Source: Panax quinquefolius
Lineage: Eukaryota > Streptophyta > Magnoliopsida > Apiales > Araliaceae
Length of the DNA: 64,000 nucleotides
Assembly: GCA_020205615.1 (NCBI GenBank)
Contig: CM035170.1
Location: 25,826,027-25,890,026 of the forward strand
Direction: 5' to 3'
Below, piece after piece: positions 1-11,320 of the stretch (position 1 is its first letter; the number at the start of each line of letters is the position of its first letter). A program made the translations under genes and the position numbers. The notes beneath the pieces are model-generated. The model had not been told where the DNA came from and did not search any database. It saw only the letters and a program-made list of their open reading frames with translations.

Positions 1-317
1 TAATTATATATCTAATTTAATTAATAAATTAGACACACCTGTATTTAATTTATTTATTTCCTTTAAATCAAACAATTCATTTAATTTAATTATCTTCTTA
101 AATATTAAGCAATTAATTTAATTTAATTATTTTCTTAAATTAAATCCTTCAAATAACATTATCATTATTCAACTTAATTAACATTAATTAATTTAGTTAC
201 TAAATTAATTCACCACAACTCATCAATTATTTATTTTCCTTAATTAATAAATTATTTAAAATATTTATTTAATTCAATAAATATTTAAATTAAATTACAA
301 ATTTCTCGATCGTTACA
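1..317 (-). mobile_element. 3' LTR (end portion) of Tekay-type element A
   Basis: This AT-rich stretch is almost the same as 8881-9206 and 13840-14154, and all three end in a shared CTCGATCGTTACA. Read on the minus strand, the LTR begins TGTAACGATCGAG directly after a purine tract, so this is the left (3') LTR of element A. The rest lies outside the window. The U3 side is built of TTAAT/AAATTAAT runs and shows no ORF. Confidence 0.85.
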
Positions 318-330
318 TCCTTCCCTCCTT
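318..330 (-). other. Polypurine tract of element A
   Basis: On the minus strand this reads AAGGAGGGAAGGA and directly abuts the TGTAACG start of the 3' LTR. That is where the plus-strand primer for reverse transcription should be. Equivalent tracts lie beside the LTRs at 43460 and 55185. Confidence 0.75.
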
Positions 331-426
331 AAAAGGATTCTCGTCCCCGTAATCACAACTCGAAAAATTTATTCATTACATTCTTCCTCCTTAACAAGAT
401 TCTCGTCCCCGAATCGCTATATAAAA

Positions 427-949
427 TCAAGCAAACAACCGAGGATAATTCTTCATCATAACGCTTTCAAGTTCCTAATGTAGCTTCCTCAAACATTGTG
501 GTTCCTCCAGATTACCTTAATGAGAAGGTATCACTTTATTCCTCAAGACTTGCTCTTTTTCATCACAACAATTTGAACAGGGGACTTCTTCATAGGACAA
601 ATCTTTCTCAAACTGTAAGGGCTCATATTCTATAACATGCTTATAATTAGGCTTATATGGTCTCAATACCGAGACATGGAAAATATTATGAATATGTTCC
701 AACTCCGGAGGTAAAGCTACCTCGTACGGCACTTCGCCAACTCGTCAAAGCACTTCAAAAGGTCCTATAAATCTAGGGCTTAATTTCCCTTCTTGCTAAA
801 CCGAATTTTCCCCTTCCAGGGAGATACTTTTAAGAAAACATAACTACCAACATCGAATTCCCGATTTTGTCGGTGTTGATCGGCATATTTCTTTTGTCTA
901 TCTTGTGCACCTTTTAATCTTGCTCGAATCACTTTGATGATCTCGACGA
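427..949 (-). pseudogene. Element A integrase C-terminus with GPF/Y module and chromodomain
   Basis: The clearest open piece is 732-517, with VALPPELEHIHNIFHVSVLRP followed by the chromodomain start (HVIEYEPL, EKDLSYEE, KEQVLRNKVI). The GPF module (FIGPFEVL-like) lies just upstream in another frame. The reading resumes at the end (NYPRLFA) and stops at TGA 429-427. In Tekay/Del chromoviruses this chromodomain targets integration to heterochromatin. Intact-looking relatives lie at 44803-45153 and 54689-55090. At least two frameshifts separate the parts, so this copy is dead. Confidence 0.85.
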
Positions 950-1800
950 TCATTGCATACTCAATTCTGGACCCAATAGCCGACGTTCACCTACCTCCTC
1001 CCAAAGATATAATGAGTTCTCAGATTTTCTCGCCAGATAACGCTTCGTAAAGCGGCAGATACCAATACTCGCGTGATAACTATTATTATAAGCAAATTCA
1101 ACCAATGGTAGATGGTCATCCCAATTTCCTTTGAAATCCATTATACATGCTCTGAGCATATCTTCTAGTGTTTGGATAGTTCTCTCGCTTTGTCCGTCGG
1201 TTTGAGGATGGTACGCTGTGCTCATTCTCAGCTGTGTTCCCAAACATTCTTGTAAACGCTTCCATAAATTAGATGTGAAACGTGGATCTCTATCTGATAC
1301 AATGGACACAGTATCTTTGCGTCTCGTGAAACTATTTCCTTCGATACTGTTTTGCTAACCGATCTAGGGTAAATCAATCTTGATTGGCAAAAAGTGAGCC
1401 GACTTTCATCAATCGATCGATAATCACCCAAATAGCATCATAACCTTGTTGGGTCGTTGGAAGACCTACCACAAAATCCATTGTGATATGCTCCCATTTC
1501 CATTTCGGTAACTCCAACAATTGTAATAATCCGCTTGGCCTTTGATGTTCAAACTTTAACTTTTCGACACGTTAAGCATTTTAGCACACACACTCACCAC
1601 ATCCCTCTTCATATTCGGCCACCAAAAATGATGTCTAAGATCTTGGTACATCTTTGTACTCCCAGGGTGAATTGAATATCGTGAGTTGTGAGCTTCATTC
1701 AAAATTTCTTCTTTAATTTCTGGTACTTGCGGAATCCAAATTCTTCCTTGAATCAAGTAACCCTTCCGAATTGATTTTGAATTTGTTTTCCTCACCTTTA
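950..1800 (-). pseudogene. Element A integrase zinc-binding and catalytic core
   Basis: The integrase would insert element cDNA. Piece 1795-1556 holds the N-terminal zinc-binding segment (IHPGSTKMYQDLRHHFWWPNMKRD, shown here in part: HPGSTKMY, HFWWPNMKRD). The second Cys of the HHCC motif is disturbed (CAKMLNV). Piece 1309-950 holds the core: [10 protein letters not shown] with the second catalytic Asp, [13 protein letters not shown] with the catalytic Glu, and the downstream [14 protein letters not shown]. The first Asp region (about 1430-1500, [12 protein letters not shown]) lies in another frame. Several frameshifts break the chain. Confidence 0.85.
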
Positions 1801-1861
1801 GATATTTTCTATTTTATCTTTTCGCAGTCTTCATCTCGAATTTGTGCATTCTTCACCTTAT

Positions 1862-2640
1862 CTACCAACGTTGAACTATTTCCCATCTGAACAACTTTTC
1901 ATCGAATTCTATCGGATATCTAATTTCCAACTCCATCTTAGCCATTTTTGACACTAGTTTCTCTTGAGCAGTTAACATCATTAACTTCTCCCGTCCCTTC
2001 CTACTTAAGGCATCAGCAACAACATTCGCCTTTCCGGGATGATAGAAAATCTCACAATCATAATCTTTGATTAGTTCCAACCATCTTCTTTGCCTCATAT
2101 TCAAATCTTTTTGTGTAAATATATACTTCAGACTTTTATGGTCAAGATATATCTCACACCTCTCTAAAGTAAAGATAATGTCTCCAAATCTTCGTGGCAA
2201 ACACCACCGCATGAGCCCAACTCTAAGTCATGAGTCGGATACCCTTTTTGTAATCTTTTAATTGACGTGATGCATACATAATAACTCTCATTGTTCGCAT
2301 AAGCAGCACAACCTAGTCCTTTATGCGATGCGTCACTATATACCACAAAATTCTCAGATCATCAAAACGACAACATGTGTGTCAGACTTAACCTCTTCTT
2401 CAATTCGTGAAAACTTTCCTCACACTTCTCCGTCCAAACAAACTTAACCGCCTTCCTGGTTAAATTCATCAACGGGGTCGCGATCTTGGAAAAGTCCTGA
2501 ATAAAATGCCTATAGTAACCTGTCAATCCTAAAAACTCCTTATCTCTGACGGTGTCTTTGGCTGATCCCAGTTTACTACAGCTTCAACTTTTGATGGATC
2601 TACCAAAATTTCGTCTTTATCAATAACATACCCGAGAAAC
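1862..2640 (-). pseudogene. Element A RNase H domain and RT thumb
   Basis: Two overlapping open pieces (2346-2164 and 2212-1862) carry RNase H landmarks: YSDASHKGLGC with the first catalytic Asp, [29 protein letters not shown] and [15 protein letters not shown] with the last Asp. The part at 2346-2640 corresponds to the RT thumb and connection (FLGLTGYYRHF-type, in broken frames). RNase H removes the RNA template during cDNA synthesis. The frame is broken near 2200. Confidence 0.82.
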
Positions 2641-2654
2641 TGTACACGTTCCAT

Positions 2655-4130
2655 CTAAAACTCACATTTTGAAAATTTTGTGTACAACTTCTCCTCTCTC
2701 AATGTCTCCAACGTCACTCTTAAGTATTCAACATATTCTTCCTTGGTCTTAGAATACACCAGGATATCATCAGTAAACACCACCACAAATTTGTCTAAGA
2801 ATGGTTTAAACACCATGTTCATCAAATCCATCAACGCTGCAGGTGCATTGGTTAAACCAAATGACATAACCAGAAACTCATAATGACCATACCGAGTTCT
2901 GAATGCCGTCTTCCGTATATCTTTTGGGCTCACCTTCAATTGATGATAACCACTCCTCAAGTTTATCTTTGAAATATATCTCGCACCCTTTAGTTGATCA
3001 AACAGGTCGTCAATTCTTGGTAACGAATACTTATTTTTAATCGTAACCTTATTCAATTCTCTGTAATCAATGTAGAGCCGCATTGATCCATCCTTCTTCT
3101 TAACAAATAACACTGGCGCTCCCCACGGCGATACGCTCAGCTGAATATACTTCTTGTCGAGCAATTCTTGCAGTGGCACCATCAACTCTTTCATCTCCAT
3201 CGGGGCCATTCTGTATGGTGCCTTAGATATCGGGCATGTTCCTGGTGCTAAATCAATCACGAACTCGATTTGTCGATCTGGCGGAAGACCCGACAAATCG
3301 TCTGGAAATACGTCTGCAAAATCTCTTATGATCGGTATCTCTTCTAGCGTCACACTTTTCTTTTGTATATCAACTATGTAGGCTAAGTATCCTACACATC
3401 CTTGTCTTAACAACTTCTTGGCTTGTATCAACGTCAGACAACTTGCTTGTCGAGGTGATTTGCTGCCATAGAACACAACCTTTGACGGAGTCATAAGGTT
3501 AACACACTTTCTTTGGCAATCAATTACTGCTCCGTGATTGAATAACCAATCCAATCCCAGTATAACATCAAACTCCCCCAGTCTAATCGGTATCAAGTCT
3601 ACCCTCATTTCTTGACCCTTTATAACCACTCTAAAATTGTTATATATAAATCTAACATGAATCACTTCTTTATTTGCAATTTCTATGCTCAAGGGATAAT
3701 CTAATTCTTCCTGAGGCAAATCTAAGTTTTGAGCAAATTCATCGGATATAAATGAACAAGTATCACCCAAATCAAATAGTACATAAGCATTAATACCATT
3801 AATCGGAATGATACCTGACACCACATCCTTAAACTGAACAACATCCTGCACAGTCATATTGAAAGTTCTCGCAGTAGGTCGGTTTGACTGAGCTGGTCTA
3901 GTGATAGTAAATGCACCACCACCGTTGTTGTTTCCTTTTCCACCACTTGCACTTCCTGCTGGCTTCTTGGGACAATCACGAGCCATGTGATCTTTGAACC
4001 ATGCAGTAAAACATGCTCCTTTCTTTGGACTAAAATAGTTTGGTGCAATGTGTCCCTCTTGACCCAAAGTTGAAATAGACCGCTTTCCTTCAAACATACC
4101 CCAAGATGGTTCTTTCCACATGTAGCACAA
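2655..4130 (-). pseudogene. Element A nucleocapsid-protease-reverse transcriptase ORF
   Basis: This 491-codon stretch has no stop, so it is the best-preserved coding block of A, but it lacks a genuine start. In order it holds a degraded CCHC knuckle ([14 protein letters not shown], one Cys lost), an aspartic protease with [10 protein letters not shown] in place of the usual DSGA active site, and an RT. The RT has [16 protein letters not shown], then [12 protein letters not shown] where the catalytic Asp is Asn, and [10 protein letters not shown] where FIDD is expected. Order and motifs are those of Ty3/gypsy chromoviruses. At least three catalytic positions have changed, so it is not functional despite being open. 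Confidence 0.88.
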
Positions 4131-4953
4131 TAAGCTTCAAACTTTTTCTTCTGGCGACTTCCTTATTGTCCTCCGTAGTCGAATTCTCATTCCACTTCCT
4201 CTTCTGATTGTTACTTCCAACATTACTCCCACCAGCCTTATTCTCATTTTCATTCATCCTCTTCTTCTATTCTTGGTTGTACTTGGTCAAGGCATTGCTT
4301 CCACCTTACGCGATGATTGCCTTTTTCAAGACAAATGTAAATGTATTCAAATTGGAACATTGACACTTTGCTGTAAAGCCAGGGCTTCAATCCTTGTTCG
4401 AATCTCCTTGCTTTATGCTCATCAGTTTTGACTTGATATGTGGCAAACCTTGTCAACTAGTTAAATTTTGCAAGATATTTCGCACCATCCATATAGTCCT
4501 TGCTTCAAGCTCCGTAAATTGCACTTCCAATGATTTCGAGAACTCATTTGGAAAGTACATTTCAAAGAACATTTCCTTGAATCTATTCCACGCTATCACT
4601 CATTGTCCTCCACGAACCTTATTTTCTTGCCACCAGTAGCTAGCTTCGGACTTTAGCATAAATGTTGCGAACGCAGTCTTCTGATTTTCATTAACTCTAG
4701 CAACGTCGAACACCTTCTCCATTTCCATGATCCAAGTTTGGGCTTCCACTGGATTCATAGACCCTTGAAATTCTGGCTGTCCAACCGCTTTGAATTCCTT
4801 GAAAGTTGTTACTTGAGCTTGCGGTTGATTCGCAAGTGCACCCGTCAATAGAGCTACCAACTGCTGAACCGGATTAGCATTGGTCTCATTGTTATTATTA
4901 GTAGACCCCTCAGGAGGTGCTTGTTGACGTGGTTGTCTTCTTCTAGGAGGCAT
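4131..4953 (-). pseudogene. Element A gag, N-terminal and central part
   Basis: Gag forms the virus-like particle. It starts at ATG 4953 with MPPRRRQPRQQAPPEGSTN, a start typical of Tekay/Del gag. It continues through QPEFQGSMNPVEAQTWIMEM and KVFDVARVNENQKTAFATFML to WWQENKVRGG near 4600. After a frameshift, piece 4456-4250 keeps the capsid end (RFEQGLKPWLYSKVSMFQ). The zinc-knuckle part continues below 4130. The order matches element F (50573-51690). Confidence 0.85.
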
Positions 4954-5253
4954 TTTCTGTTAAAATATACGCTTATTAGTTCATCACTCCACTTCTTGGG
5001 TATTTGAAGTTTAACTTAATCATTCCAAGATTAAAGCTATAATACATAACATTTCAAATAAACTTTGATATTTTATTTATTCAGAAAGTTTTAGAACATC
5101 CTCAAAATAGCATAACCGCTATAAACATTCACTTTCCTGAACTAGACAAGTTTCAGGATTACATACTCATACTATCCCTTTATTTATCTCAAAATAAGGG
5201 ATTCACAATTTATTTATTCACATAATTAACCTCATATTATTATCACTCTTATT

Positions 5254-5963
5254 CTATCTAGGCATATTAAGACGTCGTAAGGCCTCTCTACGTTCCTCCT
5301 CCATGATATGGTAATCCGTTCTATGATCCATCACGAACCACGACGAGTCTTCAAACTGAGGTGGGTAATAATGGCCTCGATCCTGGGCCCTATCAATCGC
5401 AGAATTAAAAGCATAATCCATCTCATTCATCTTGGCTTTCTTCACTTGAACTTTAGCCTTAGCATGGTCTGAACGTTGAGTCGCCTTCATCCAAATATCC
5501 TCTGCTCTTGCACGCTTAACTGATTCCTCTTTGAAGTCATCTTTCAGCTTCTCCATGTCAATCTTCATCTTCTCATTCACTGCCAACAGGTCTTCATGTT
5601 GACCCTTGGTATGAACTAAGTCCCACTCCGTGTTTCCAAGTTTTGAATCTAGTTCCTGAATCTCTGCATCCTTCTGCCCAACGCAACGTGATGCATCTCA
5701 ACCATTTCCTTCAACTCCTCAACATTTTCCTATAACTCTATGTTACGGTCGTACAGAGCAACATACATCTCAGCTGATACGGAGTTTGGTGGAAACTCCG
5801 AGATCCTCCTCATCATCCTCCTCAGAACTATCCTCCGGGATCGGCCACAGCTCATCCTCCCGGATCAAGTGTTCCCGCACTACGTGAATATCTTGGAGTT
5901 CATCGTCTATAGGTACCTGAGGTATCACCTCTCTAGTTTGACTGGATCCCCTTCGTTAGACAT
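5254..5963 (-). pseudogene. Leader ORF upstream of gag in element A (coiled-coil, unknown function)
   Basis: This coding stretch lies between the PBS (6190-6178) and gag (4953), where most Tekay-type elements have only untranslated leader. It starts at ATG 5963 (MSNEGDP). After frameshifts it contains PQVPI-DDELQDIHVVREHL, an acidic run (EDSSEEDDEEDL), EWDLVHTKGQHED and a charged, probably coiled-coil part with KRARAEDIWMKA and KKAK. It ends VMDHRTDYHIMEEERREALRRLN before a stop at 5254. Element F (49513-50254) and the remnant in C (39530-39660) share these motifs, which argues for real coding history. I know no family for it. Confidence 0.6.
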
Positions 5964-6177
5964 CTTGACAACAAAATATTTTAAATTTTACTTAACATTA
6001 TCGATACTCGCGAGCACATAAGTTATTAACACATAGCACATAATGTCTTTTATTGTTTAGTTTCAATGGATGCCTTAATCCATTTCTTAAAACCGATAAG
6101 AGTTAATCACCTCTATGTTTTTCGACTTCTTAAAGGCTACTTCCTAAGGTTTTCCCCACCTAAGGTTCATAACCTAA

Positions 6178-6190
6178 GGCTTTGATACCA
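6178..6190 (-). other. Primer binding site of element A (initiator tRNA-Met type)
   Basis: The minus strand reads TGGTATCAAAGCC three bases inside the LTR edge. It matches the TGGTATCAGAGCC-type site complementary to plant initiator tRNA-Met at all but one position. Confidence 0.8.
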
Positions 6191-6193
6191 ACT

Positions 6194-8397
6194 CGTGACA
6201 CCCCAAATCCGTGTACTTCATTCCAATGTAATTTGGTGCTCATTATCAAAACAATTATATCTAACTACCCATAATCAAAGGATAAATACATAATTTAAAT
6301 AACTTATACAATAATCTTTCCCATTAAAGGGTTACATCATTATCTAAAAAACAATCCTAGGTAATCTAACCTTAAAATTATTACATCAGTTTTATGGAAT
6401 ACATTATAAAATAAAACAAGTCTTATAACTTCAAGCATTTAAATAAACTTTAACTAATTCTTCATCACTTAGACATCTTACCCTTTCCCTTGCTAGTAGA
6501 TGGCTCATCACCTCTTTCGACTTTAGCTGCATTGTTTAATTGCAAGAGTGAGCAAACAATTGCTCACTGACATAAAGATAGTATACCAACAACATGAGAG
6601 TGAACAACGAATACTGAATAATAAAGAACTTGCTCTACGAATCAAAATAGAAAACAAGTTCGAACTTTAATTATCTGAGGGTCTTAAGACCACGAACTAT
6701 GTCCACGGTGTTTAGGTATTATTACCTTAACCTTAACAGTCATTAGACTGTACAAACTCTTCTTAACATACTCAGGGGGATCAGCCCTTTGTACCATGTA
6801 TTGTGCACAAACATCTAAACGTTACACATACAAAATCCCCTATGTTAGGGTTGTTCGTCTTAGTTTGAATTTAGAATTTCTGCACTAAAGAAAGTTTAGT
6901 TTGGAACTAGCTTATCAGTGTTTCTAGAATTTTAGAACACCTATTCAATTTCCATCAATAAAGGTTTAATACGAGAATGTATAATTGAACAAGTCTATTA
7001 AAGTCAAAGATAGGATATTAACAATATATAACTGAATAAACATAATACACATGCAAAGTACTATGTTCAAAAGAATTAGAACAATCTATGCTTTGAATGA
7101 TAATAAGGAAAGTAATGCTTGCTCGATGTAACGAATTAGGTTACAAGAGCTTGCACAAACATATTCAAGATAGATTAGGCTTGCTCAATTTTAAAAACTT
7201 GTACAATAATAACATAGGAATGGAAACTTGCATTCAATATGAAAAGAATGATGTTAGAAAGCTTGCTCAATTGTAAGGAGTTAAGGTTTAGGAACTTGCC
7301 TTGATTGTAAGCTACATAAACATAAAATAATCTCCAATTACCCTACACATATCATTGAAATCGCAACAACAATTAATTGTATGAATATTAGCTTTATGGG
7401 TTTAATCCATCATTTAGGTTATAACCTTAATTTAGCATCTAACCATGTTGGTTAACATACTTAATGAATCTGAAATCTCATTACGAGCCAACATAGCCTA
7501 ACCGTTCATCTCTAACCATTGAAAACATCACTTTTAGTTTCATTATATAATTTATTTAAATAATTATTTCAAATCTTTACACTTTGCATTACAACACATT
7601 GACATCTCTTATTATAGTTTATATCATGTTTTAACATCATTAACATGCATGCTAAACTAACACAAGTCCGTTACACATGACCTGCAGTTAAGCAGACTTC
7701 ACTTACTGTGACTGGCTACTCGAGCTAGCATGCTAGTAGTATATATCACATGGCTATCGTGACGCCACAGCGACGTACACACGCAAGGGCGCCACGTCAA
7801 ATCTTCAACGTGCGAGCATGACAATCGCACGCATGCGCCAAGCGTGCCGCGCGATGCATGCACTTCGTTTCCGCTTACATGTAAGCTCGAAAATGCACTG
7901 CTTTTGCCAAAATTCCAATTCTACAAAAAATCTCCCAACTTCAACATCTAACACTTTGTCATATTATAGTTATACATGCTAAACACCATTTTATATACAA
8001 AAACATTATATAAATATCATTGTGAAGAATCAAAACTATATTTTTCCCAAATTTCTTCATTTTTATACTTTTAACGAATTTGATCGCCACGAACTCGTTT
8101 CTTAATCAATTGACATGATTTAAACTTCGTTGTTTTCGTTTCTTAGCATATTAACATAATCCAATAAACAACCTACAGATTATTACACATATAGAGCATC
8201 AATTTTTTGTACTTTCTAAGCCATGTAATAAGAACATAAACACTGTTATATATATAATCTTTTGCTACAACCCAATTCTTACGAATTTGATACTCAAACA
8301 ATCCTCATACATGATAATTAACAAATTCTACAACATAATACACACCAACAATTTTGAAAGAATTACAATTCACAAAACATAACAAACTTGTCGTAAA

Positions 8398-8448
<51 letters not shown>

Positions 8449-9206
8449 CAAGGGTTAGATAGAATACCGTCAATATGCTTAATAATCCCTTGCTAACCAC
8501 TGAAATTTCTTAGGTTTTCACTTAATCTCTCAAGTTCTTTGTAATTCCTCTTCTCTCTCAATTCTTACGCTCTCTCTTTTCTCTCAACTCTGTCTTACAG
8601 CATTAGGAGAAAAAGAAATAAGATGCAAAAGAAAATAAACCGATATACATGGCTTAACTCACCCACGTTGTCTCATCGAGTTAAAAAAAATAATGCGCTT
8701 TCATCCGTTAAGTTAGACCAAAGGCCATAAGGCCTTGTTTGGCCATACCCCAAAACCCCCAACTAGATTATTTTTATGTTATTTATATTATATAGTTACT
8801 TTGTGTCACACCTTAATTTAGTTAATTTAAATAACTTATATAATAATAATAAAAATCTTTTTTATCACTATACTTATAATTAATAAATAATTATATATCT
8901 AATTTAAATAATAAATTAGACACAAGACTTTATTTAATTTATTTATTTCGTTTAAATCAAAAAATTCATTTAATTTAATTATCTTCTTAAATATTAAGCA
9001 ATTGATTTAATTTAATTATTTTCTTAAATTAAATCCTTCAAATAACATTATCATTATTCAACTCAATTAACATTAATTAATTTAGTTACTAAATTAATTC
9101 ATCACAACTCATCAATTATTTATTTTCCTTAATAAATAAATTATTTAAAATATTTATTTAATTCAATAAATATTTAAATTAAACTACAAATTTCTCGATC
9201 GTTACA
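6194..9206 (-). mobile_element. 5' LTR of element A, about 3.0 kb
   Basis: Left edge: CGTGACACCCC, derived from the TGTGACACCCC seen in solo LTR S. Right edge: CTCGATCGTTACA. The LTR is a full-length relative of S (11321-14154), sharing the segments around 6840-6960, 7320-7500, 8040-8180 and 8860-9206. It contains a TA microsatellite at 8399-8445 and CT-rich sequence at 8540-8590, probably near the transcription start. It lies within the gag of element B. There are no convincing ORFs. Confidence 0.85.
8399..8445. repeat. (AT)n microsatellite
   Basis: About 23 uninterrupted AT dinucleotides inside the LTR of element A. Confidence 0.95.
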
Positions 9207-10004
9207 CCAGACTTATTACCTCCCGAGGATTGTCTCTCCTTCCATTTACGCTTGTTGGGGTTGCTTCCTCCACTACTTCCACCTTTCTGTCCTTCCGGAC
9301 CGGTCTTCTTTTCTTGTTTGAATCGAGCAATGGCTTCATTTCCTCCTTCAGAAATTATAGCCCTTTCCAATAGATCAGAGTAAGTCTTATCTTCAGTATG
9401 ACCACTTCTTTCTGCACCCATGGTTTCAGTCCTAATTCGAACCTTCTTGCCTTTCTGGCCTCTGTGTCAACCTGATGCAGATTGAATCGGGCTAACTCGT
9501 TAAATCTTGCCACGTACTCTGCGACAGACATACTACCTTGCTTCAGTTCTAGAAACTTAACTTCAATATCCTGCTGCGTATTCTCCGAGAAGTAATTCCC
9601 AAGGAATAGCTCCTTAAATCTATCCCAAGGAATAACTCATTCGTCTGCTCGTCCCTTATTGGCTTTCCATTCATAATTAGCTTCGCCCTTCATCATGAAA
9701 GTGGCAAAACTCGTCTTCTATGCTTCGGCCACTCGTGCAACCTCAAACACCTTCTCCATTTCTTCTATCCATGTTTGGGCTTCAATTGGGTCCAAGGTTC
9801 CCGGAACTCCGGTGGTCCTACCAATTTAAAGTCCTTAAAGCTAGCCAAGTGTTGTACTAGCTACCCTACTACTAGCGGGGGTCTTTTTTCCATTGCCTCA
9901 GTTAACAGGTTGACGAAGTTCTACATTGGATTGACATTTGCCCCTCCACCATTCTTAATGGATCCTTCCTCCCTCTGGTTTCTTGGTAGTCTCCTAGGCG
10001 GCAT
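9207..10004 (-). pseudogene. Element B gag, truncated by insertion of element A
   Basis: Gag of a second Tekay-type element. It starts at ATG 10004 (MPPRRLPRNQREEGSIKN) and meets an in-frame TAG soon after (NPM-stop-NFVNLLTEA). It then keeps the capsid landmarks RFKELFLGNYFSEN, VKFLELKQGSMSVAEYVARF, RFNELARF and RRFELGLKPWV. Piece 9421-9207 adds the linker before the zinc knuckles (NPNKRKWKERQSSGGNKSG). The chain ends exactly where A's LTR begins. The leader between PBS and gag is only about 220 bp, so B lacks the extra leader ORF seen in A, C and F. Confidence 0.83.
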
Positions 10005-10226
10005 GATCTGAGGAAAGGAAGAAAACTATTAGGCTATATGTGATACGCTATCCATGTTAGCATTAATAAGTTTAAGACGTCTATTAATCATTTTTGATTT
10101 AAATTAACAACTTCAGTATCACAATAAAACTCGATGGATTTCCTCAACCCATCACTTACATACTCTTCTTGAGTTTTCTATTAAGGTTATAACCTAGGTT
10201 TTTATTCCTAACGTTTATAACCTACA

Positions 10227-10238
10227 CCTTTGATACCA
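10227..10238 (-). other. Primer binding site of element B
   Basis: The minus strand reads TGGTATCAAAGG three bases from the LTR edge (TGTGACACCC at 10242). It is an initiator tRNA-Met-type site with a mutated 3' part. Confidence 0.7.
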
Positions 10239-10241
10239 ACC

Positions 10242-11320
10242 TGTGACACCCCCAAAACCGGGTCCTCTGACCTCAGTCCGGTCATCACGATAAAATAAAA
10301 CATCCACCTCTAAACAACATACGATAACTAAAATGCGGAATATAATAAACTTACGTCGTTCATTCAAAAGGTGTTACTAGTCCCAAGATTCGACAACCTT
10401 AAAACAGTCTTACAAACACACCCTAAAAATGATCTTTAGGGTTCTTATTACATAAAAGTAATTTAAACTGGGCATATAGTAAAGTCTGCTCCTTGCCACT
10501 ATCCTACATCTTTCCTTCACCCTTGTCCTTCCATGAGGTCTCGGGCTTAGCTGCAATATAATTCATGATATAGCAAGGATGAACAACAAGTTTAAATACA
10601 ACAATAAAGATATATCATGATGAATGGAAAATATCTGACAATGAATTCAACAATATGAATATATGAAGGATTCAACAATATGAATATTAGAAGCAAAGAT
10701 AATGATTTCTTTTAGAATAACTGCTAGTCAAGTAGACTTTGAACTATAACACTTCAATGGAATCAATAACTAATTGACCCTTTGGTTACTGGCTACAGAA
10801 TAAGTACTTGAGGGGATCAGCCTCGCGTACACCATGTATATGCATAACATTTAAATCTGCTCTTTATATCTTATATTAGATACCTGGGGTACTCCCCTAT
10901 CATAAAAGGGGTGTTCTTTCAATCTAAGAATCCTTACCATCAATTGGTTTGGATAACTTTTATAAAACTTCATACACTTGTCTGACCGAACAAAGGTTCA
11001 GACTTGATCTGACATAGTTCAAGAATTATAGAACTTTAAATAATGTATTAGTCCAAGACTGTACGAACTTAAATGCACTAAGTGTGAATATCAATAATAT
11101 CAATGTGGAATAATTGTAAAGTAATTAAACCGCTTAATAGCATGCTTGGAAATAAAGTTTAAGCTTAAACGAATAACTTTCAATTCAACAATAACCTACT
11201 CCATACGATATGAGAAAGATAGGAAACTTTCACAAAAACAAGTGAAGTTTAGCAACTTGCACAATATTCAAAGTTGTGTAAAATAGAGAACTTACACAAT
11301 TAAAGAGTGAGGTTCAAGGA
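10242..11320 (-). mobile_element. 5' LTR of element B, proximal part
   Basis: Begins TGTGACACCCCC next to the PBS. It carries weakly diverged versions of segments shared with the LTRs of A and S (for example the GGGGATCAGCC stretch near 10815). It is interrupted at 11320 by solo LTR S and resumes at 14155. Confidence 0.75.

Noticed and set aside
2655..4130. A possibly functional RT gene because the ORF is long and open
   Set aside because: Catalytic positions are changed (Asn in motif A, FTDD, protease DLGD) and gag, RNase H and integrase are broken.
5740..6021. Plus-strand ORF of 93 codons
   Set aside because: Antisense to the leader ORF of element A and without counterpart in F or C.
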